Of a stretch of DNA of 64,000 nucleotides, positions 60,437 to 64,000 are shown in pieces. Position 1 is the stretch's first letter, and each line of letters begins with the position of its first letter. Where the stretch lies: positions 682,001 to 746,000 of the forward strand of contig NZ_JAGGPH010000007.1 of the NCBI RefSeq assembly GCF_018613895.1, in the 5' to 3' direction. This stretch comes from Curtobacterium sp. ISL-83 (GTDB lineage: Bacteria; Actinomycetota; Actinomycetes; Actinomycetales; Microbacteriaceae). Under the pieces are notes generated by a model. That model searched no databases. It was not told where the DNA came from and was given only the letters and a program-made list of their open reading frames with translations. The position numbers and the translations under genes were made by a program.

Positions 60437-60574
60437 TGGCGTGCGGTCTCCGGCGTCCGGCGTCTCGCGTGCAGCGTCCGACGTGCGGTTCGCGGCTGCG
60501 CAGCCACCCGCACCCGCGCGCTCGGAGGTTCGTCTCGTAGGATTTCCGGGCGTATCCCCGACAGGAGGACATGG

Positions 60575-61735
60575 ATGCCCACGAACAACAGTGGAGTCTC
60601 GGACCGCACCGGGACCCCCGAGCAGCCGCCGCACGGACGCACCGCCGCTCCCCGCATCATCCGCACCCGGCCCGGCGACGGTGGCACCACGGGGACGTCG
60701 ACGTACTCCGCGCTCCTCGCCGAGGTGAAGGCGCAGGGGCTGCTCCGCCGTCGCACCGGGTTCTACTGGACGCTGTTCATCGCCCTCGTCGTCGTGATGG
60801 CCGCCGCGTGGACCGCCTTCGCGCTGCTCGGTGACTCGTGGTACCAGCTCATCGTGGCCGGGGTGCTCGGGGTCGTGTTCACGCAGTTCGCCTTCCTGTC
60901 GCACGAGGCCGCGCACCAGCAGGTGTTCGCGAGCAAGAAGTGGAACGACCGCACCGGGCGGTACCTCGGCACGTTCGTCGCCGGACTGAGCTACTCGTGG
61001 TGGATGAACAAGCACTCGCGGCACCACGCCAACCCGAACACCGTCGGCAAGGACCCGGACATCGAGCAGGACGGTGTGTCCTTCCTCGAAGAAGACGCCG
61101 CGGCCCGCACCGGGTTCTGGCGCTGGCTGACCCGGGTGCAGGGGTACGCGTTCTTCCCGCTGCTCGTGCTCGAGGGCATCAACCTGCACCGGCACTCCGT
61201 CCAGGCGATCCTGTCGGGTGACGCCATCCGCGGGTCGCGCCGGGACCGCATCGTCGAGGGCGTGCTCATGGTGGCGCGCTTCGCGATCTACCTGACGATC
61301 GTGTTCTGGTTCCTGCCCTTCGGGATGGCGTGCGCCTTCCTCGGCGTCCAGCTCGCGGTCTTCGGCGTGTACATGGGGGCGTCCTTCGCGCCGAACCACA
61401 AGGGCATGCCGGTCATCCCGAACGACGTCAAGGTGGACTTCTTCGCCCGGCAGGTCCGGACCTCCCGCAGCATCTCCGGTGGCGTGTGGGTGTCCTTCCT
61501 GCTCGGTGGCCTGGACACCCAGGTCGAGCACCACCTGTTCCCGAACATGCCGCGCCCGCACCTGCGGAAGGCACGAGCGCTCGTGCAGGCCCACTGCGCC
61601 GAGCTCGGGGTGCCGTACACCGAGACGACGCTCCTCGAGTCCTACCGGATCGTGATCGCCTACCTGAACCGCGTCGGCCTCGCCGCGCGCGATCCCTTCA
61701 CGTGCCCGGTGGCGAGCGAACTCCGCCTGCAGTGA
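60575..61735 (+). CDS. Membrane fatty acid desaturase
   Basis: 386 residues. Three His boxes: HEAAH, HSRHH and VEHHLFP, with four membrane helices, matching acyl-CoA/acyl-lipid desaturases of Actinobacteria. N-terminal about 45 residues are polar. ATG at 60575 has AGGAGG 6 nt upstream; TAGGAT (60538-60543) is a possible -10. Adjusts membrane fluidity, perhaps with the ice-binding protein in cold response (inference). Its stop overlaps the kinase start. Confidence 0.93.
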   Translation: MPTNNSGVSDRTGTPEQPPHGRTAAPRIIRTRPGDGGTTGTSTYSALLAEVKAQGLLRRRTGFYWTLFIALVVVMAAAWTAFALLGDSWYQLIVAGVLGVVFTQFAFLSHEAAHQQVFASKKWNDRTGRYLGTFVAGLSYSWWMNKHSRHHANPNTVGKDPDIEQDGVSFLEEDAAARTGFWRWLTRVQGYAFFPLLVLEGINLHRHSVQAILSGDAIRGSRRDRIVEGVLMVARFAIYLTIVFWFLPFGMACAFLGVQLAVFGVYMGASFAPNHKGMPVIPNDVKVDFFARQVRTSRSISGGVWVSFLLGGLDTQVEHHLFPNMPRPHLRKARALVQAHCAELGVPYTETTLLESYRIVIAYLNRVGLAARDPFTCPVASELRLQ

Positions 61736-62736
61736 CGGACGCCGGCCCCTCCGGAGACGCGACCACGGCAGCGCGCCGCCCGCACGCTGCCGTGGTGTTC
61801 AACCCCGTCAAGGTCCCGGAGGCCCGGCTCCGCGCCGTCGTGTCCGCCGAACAAGCGCGGCACGACTGGGCGCCGACGGTCTGGGCCGCCACGGCCGCCG
61901 ACGACGGTGGTGCCGAGGCGATCCGGACGGTCCTCGCGACGGGACCGGCGGTCGTGCTCGTCGTCGGCGGCGACGGCACATTGCGCGTCGCGGCGATCGC
62001 GATGGAGGGCACCGGCGTCCCGATGGCCGTCGTGCCGATGGGGACCGGCAACCTGTTCGCACGGAACCTGCGCCTGCCCTTGAACGACCTGGTGCGAGCG
62101 GTTCGGACGGCCTTCACCGGCACCGACCGGCCCATCGACCTGGCGTTCGCCGAACTCGAGCGGCCGGACCACACGGTCGAGCGGCACGGGTTCCTGGTGA
62201 TGGCAGGGGTGGGGCTCGACGCGACGATGGCGGCGGACACCAGCCCCCGCCTGAAGAAGCGGCTCGGGTGGGTGGCCTACTCCGACCCGATCCTGCGGTC
62301 GGTGTTCGGGAACGCGCAGTTCGACGTCCGCTACCGCGTCGACGAGGCCCCGTGGCGACCGATGCGGGCGCACACGATCATCGTCGGGAACTGCGGCACC
62401 CTGACCGCGAACGTCCTGCTGCTCCCGGACGCCGCCCCGGACGACGGCTTCCTGGACGCGGTGGCGTTCCGACCCCGCGGCGCGGTCGGGTGGTCGAAGA
62501 TCGGCTACGGCCTGTCCTCGAACCGCTTCCTGCACCGCACCCGCTTCGGTCGGCTGCTCGGCCGGTTCCTCCCGACGTCGAGGACCCTGCGGTACGTCCG
62601 GGCCCGGCGGCTCGAGGTGGCGTTCGACCACCCCGAGCGGCTGCAACTCGACGGCGACCCCTTCGGTGTCGTGGTCGGCGCGACGCTGACCGTGCACGAG
62701 CACGCCCTGGTCCTCCGCGAGCCCGCACGCACCTGA
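61732..62736 (+). CDS. Diacylglycerol/sphingosine kinase family protein
   Basis: 334 residues, DAGK catalytic fold: VVFNPVKVP at the N-terminus, VVGGDGTLRVAAIAM (nucleotide site), PMGTGNLFARNL, and the C-terminal lobe with GGFLDAVAF-like PDDGFLDAVAF. GTG coupled to the desaturase (GTGA overlap). Phosphorylates diacylglycerol or a related lipid, linking to phospholipid turnover. Confidence 0.9.
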   Translation: MTDAGPSGDATTAARRPHAAVVFNPVKVPEARLRAVVSAEQARHDWAPTVWAATAADDGGAEAIRTVLATGPAVVLVVGGDGTLRVAAIAMEGTGVPMAVVPMGTGNLFARNLRLPLNDLVRAVRTAFTGTDRPIDLAFAELERPDHTVERHGFLVMAGVGLDATMAADTSPRLKKRLGWVAYSDPILRSVFGNAQFDVRYRVDEAPWRPMRAHTIIVGNCGTLTANVLLLPDAAPDDGFLDAVAFRPRGAVGWSKIGYGLSSNRFLHRTRFGRLLGRFLPTSRTLRYVRARRLEVAFDHPERLQLDGDPFGVVVGATLTVHEHALVLREPART

Positions 62737-62889
62737 GCCCTGACGGACGGCCCGGCCCCTGACGGACGGGGCGGCCGCCGACGGACGGGGCGGCCGCCGC
62801 CGAACGGGCCAGCCGCCGCCGCACGGGCACGCGTGCACCGACCGCCCCGTCAGGCCGCGAGCACCGCCCCGCCCCGTCAGGCCGCGAGC
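62737..62889. repeat. Tandem repeats between lipid kinase and oxidoreductase
   Basis: GACGGACGGGGCGGCCGCC occurs twice in tandem (62761-62779, 62780-62798). Then CGCCCCGTCAGGCCGCGAGC occurs at 62843-62862 and 62870-62889; the second copy contains the oxidoreductase stop codon, so the gene 3' end has been duplicated. The region may also serve as terminator for both convergent genes. Confidence 0.7.
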
Positions 62890-63833
62890 GCCGCCGCGAT
62901 CTCCGCCTGCACGAGGTCGCCGTGCACCGCCGCCCCCGTCTGCGTCCCCGCGGACACCGACAGCGCGACCGTCGCCATCGGCGTCGCCACGTTCCCCGCC
63001 GCGAACACCCCGGGGACCTCGGTCTGACCTGCCGGACCGACCGCGAGCGCGCTGCCGATCCGGATCCCGTTCACCTGCTGGTCCTGCGCGACGAGCCCCA
63101 GCCCGCCGAGACCGTCCAGCCGTGCCTCGACGGTGCTCGCGGCTGCGAGGGCATCGAGCTCGACGGTGCGCCCGTCCCCGAGTTCGACGCCCACCAGCCG
63201 GTCGTCCTCGCTGAGCACCCGGCGGACCGTCCCGTCGAGCACGCGGATGTCCCGCGCCAACAGGCCGGCGCGGGCGTCGGCATCCACGAGCTCCGGGTCG
63301 GTGACGAACACGGTCACCCGGTCGCTCAGCGCGCGGAACAGGTGCGCCTGGTGCACGATCGGCATCGTCACGAGGACGCCGATGCGCTGGTCGCGGAACT
63401 CCCAGCCGTGGCAGAACGGGCAGTGCACGACCCCGCGCCCCCACTGCTCGGCGAGTCCCGGGACGTCCGGCAGGACGTCCACGGCGCCGGAGGCGACGAC
63501 CACCCGGCGCGAGGTGACGACCGCGCCGGAGTCGAGCGTGACCGTGAACCCGACCGGATCGGGACCCGGGGTGGTCGTCGGCGACGCGGCCACGATCCTC
63601 CCGGCCGTCACCTCGACGCCGTAGGCGGCGACCTCCGCGCGGCCGATCCGGTACAGCTCGGCGGGAGCGACGCCTTCCCGGCCGAGGTAGTTGTGCGCGC
63701 CGGCAGCTCGCGCGTTCCGCGGGTCGCCCGCGTCGACGACCAGGACGGAACGGCGGGAGCGTCCGAGGATGAGGGCGGCGGACAGGCCGGCGGAACCGCC
63801 GCCGATGACGATGACGTCGTAGTGATCTCGCAT
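62877..63833 (-). CDS. Thioredoxin reductase-like FAD/NAD(P) oxidoreductase
   Basis: 318 residues. FAD motif VIGGGSAGLSAA (about 10-21), then an active disulphide CPFC (Cys138, Cys141) where thioredoxin reductases have CATC, and C-terminal PGVFAAGNVATPM. Such proteins reduce low-molecular-weight disulphides or other partners. ATG at 63833 lies 6 nt after CACGCT. Divergent from an XRE regulator gene. Confidence 0.88.
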   Translation of the reverse strand: MRDHYDVIVIGGGSAGLSAALILGRSRRSVLVVDAGDPRNARAAGAHNYLGREGVAPAELYRIGRAEVAAYGVEVTAGRIVAASPTTTPGPDPVGFTVTLDSGAVVTSRRVVVASGAVDVLPDVPGLAEQWGRGVVHCPFCHGWEFRDQRIGVLVTMPIVHQAHLFRALSDRVTVFVTDPELVDADARAGLLARDIRVLDGTVRRVLSEDDRLVGVELGDGRTVELDALAAASTVEARLDGLGGLGLVAQDQQVNGIRIGSALAVGPAGQTEVPGVFAAGNVATPMATVALSVSAGTQTGAAVHGDLVQAEIAAALAA

Positions 63834-63861
63834 GACCGCAGCGTGCGGGGTGCCATCTCGG

Positions 63862-63899
63862 TCTGGCAACGAACGTTGCTGCTCTGGCAACATGTGCGC
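63862..63899. promoter_or_regulatory. Repeats in the oxidoreductase/XRE divergent region
   Basis: TCTGGCAAC occurs at 63862-63870 and 63883-63891 (21 bp apart), with an inverted half GTTGC at 63875-63879. Candidate operator for the XRE protein. Confidence 0.5.
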
Positions 63900-64000
63900 A
63901 TGACACACGCCCAGGAGGCACGGATCACCCCGCGGACGACGGCGGAGGTCGTCGACGCGGTCGGCCCGCGACTGCGCGCCCTCCGCAGGCGCCGGGAGAT
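63900..64000 (+). CDS. XRE-type transcriptional regulator, 5' fragment
   Basis: Only 33 residues before the right edge: MTHAQEARITPRTTAEVVD followed by GPRLRALRRRREI, the start of a Cro/cI helix-turn-helix. XRE regulators with a cupin domain often begin like this. Probably regulates the divergent oxidoreductase. Confidence 0.6.
   Translation, partial: MTHAQEARITPRTTAEVVDAVGPRLRALRRRRE

Overview
The window is about 64 kb of very GC-rich DNA (roughly 70 percent by eye) with dense, short-spaced genes. Gene content points to a high-GC Gram-positive actinobacterium: Rpf/LysM muralytic enzyme, two LytR-CpsA-Psr wall enzymes, Mrp antiporter, an LAxTG-type sortase signal, a Ser/Thr kinase, and many start codons placed 6-7 nt after a TAnnnT -10 box (leaderless style). 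The protein set and a recurrent palindrome around GACGGGAGGCGCGG suggest Microbacteriaceae, most likely Curtobacterium or a close relative. This assignment is inference from memory of these families; no search was run. Nothing looks plasmid- or phage-like overall, and no rRNA, tRNA, CRISPR array or complete IS was seen.

Layout. 1-11904: a peptide/amino-sugar uptake and catabolism locus. An M20 peptidase (cut by the left edge), CutC, an M81 peptidase and a ROK repressor lie on the minus strand, divergent from an oligopeptide ABC transporter (binding protein, two permeases, a fused double ATPase) and a ROK sugar kinase. 12000-21573: small membrane protein, soluble Ser/Thr kinase with a GAF domain, stress-type SDR, Dabb protein, XRE regulator with its divergent SDR, pyrrolidone-carboxylate peptidase, PAP2 phosphatase, SoxR, an aldo/keto reductase lacking most of its catalytic tetrad, and an MFS exporter. 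21574-21940: gene-free, with two tandem 71-bp hairpin units. 21941-28397: a six-gene Mrp Na+/H+ antiporter operon encoding all seven subunits through an A-B fusion. 28559-31672: a sugar-oxidation cluster (two SDRs, FadR-type regulator, SMP-30 lactonase). 31735-34054: glycosyltransferase and RlmC-type rRNA methyltransferase.

34354-41173: envelope block with Rpf-LysM, two LCP proteins, MarR regulator with MMPL transporter, and a GntR regulator. 41166-49863: mostly regulators and stress functions (TetR, ECF sigma, secreted protein of unknown function, second stress SDR, second TetR, DUF2795, OsmC, gamma-glutamyltransferase, ArsR-SRPBCC pair). 50064-54188: lectin/M23 wall hydrolase, then a lower-GC solitary HsdR-N-type nuclease-fold protein, an AlkD-like protein and an APH-fold kinase. 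54243-64000: polysaccharide deacetylase lipoprotein, Zn alcohol dehydrogenase plus epimerase, a repeat-rich gap, DUF6314 and pentapeptide proteins, a sortase-anchored ice-binding-like protein, desaturase plus diacylglycerol kinase, a TrxR-like oxidoreductase and the start of an XRE regulator.

The most unusual signals are the dispersed palindrome family used as terminators and possibly attenuators, the tandem hairpin units near 21.7 kb, a GAGACGCCGCC repeat cluster whose relatives also appear in the linker of the fused ATPase, several strong operator dyads next to unlinked or uncharacterised regulators, and the solitary restriction-like protein at 51466-52569.
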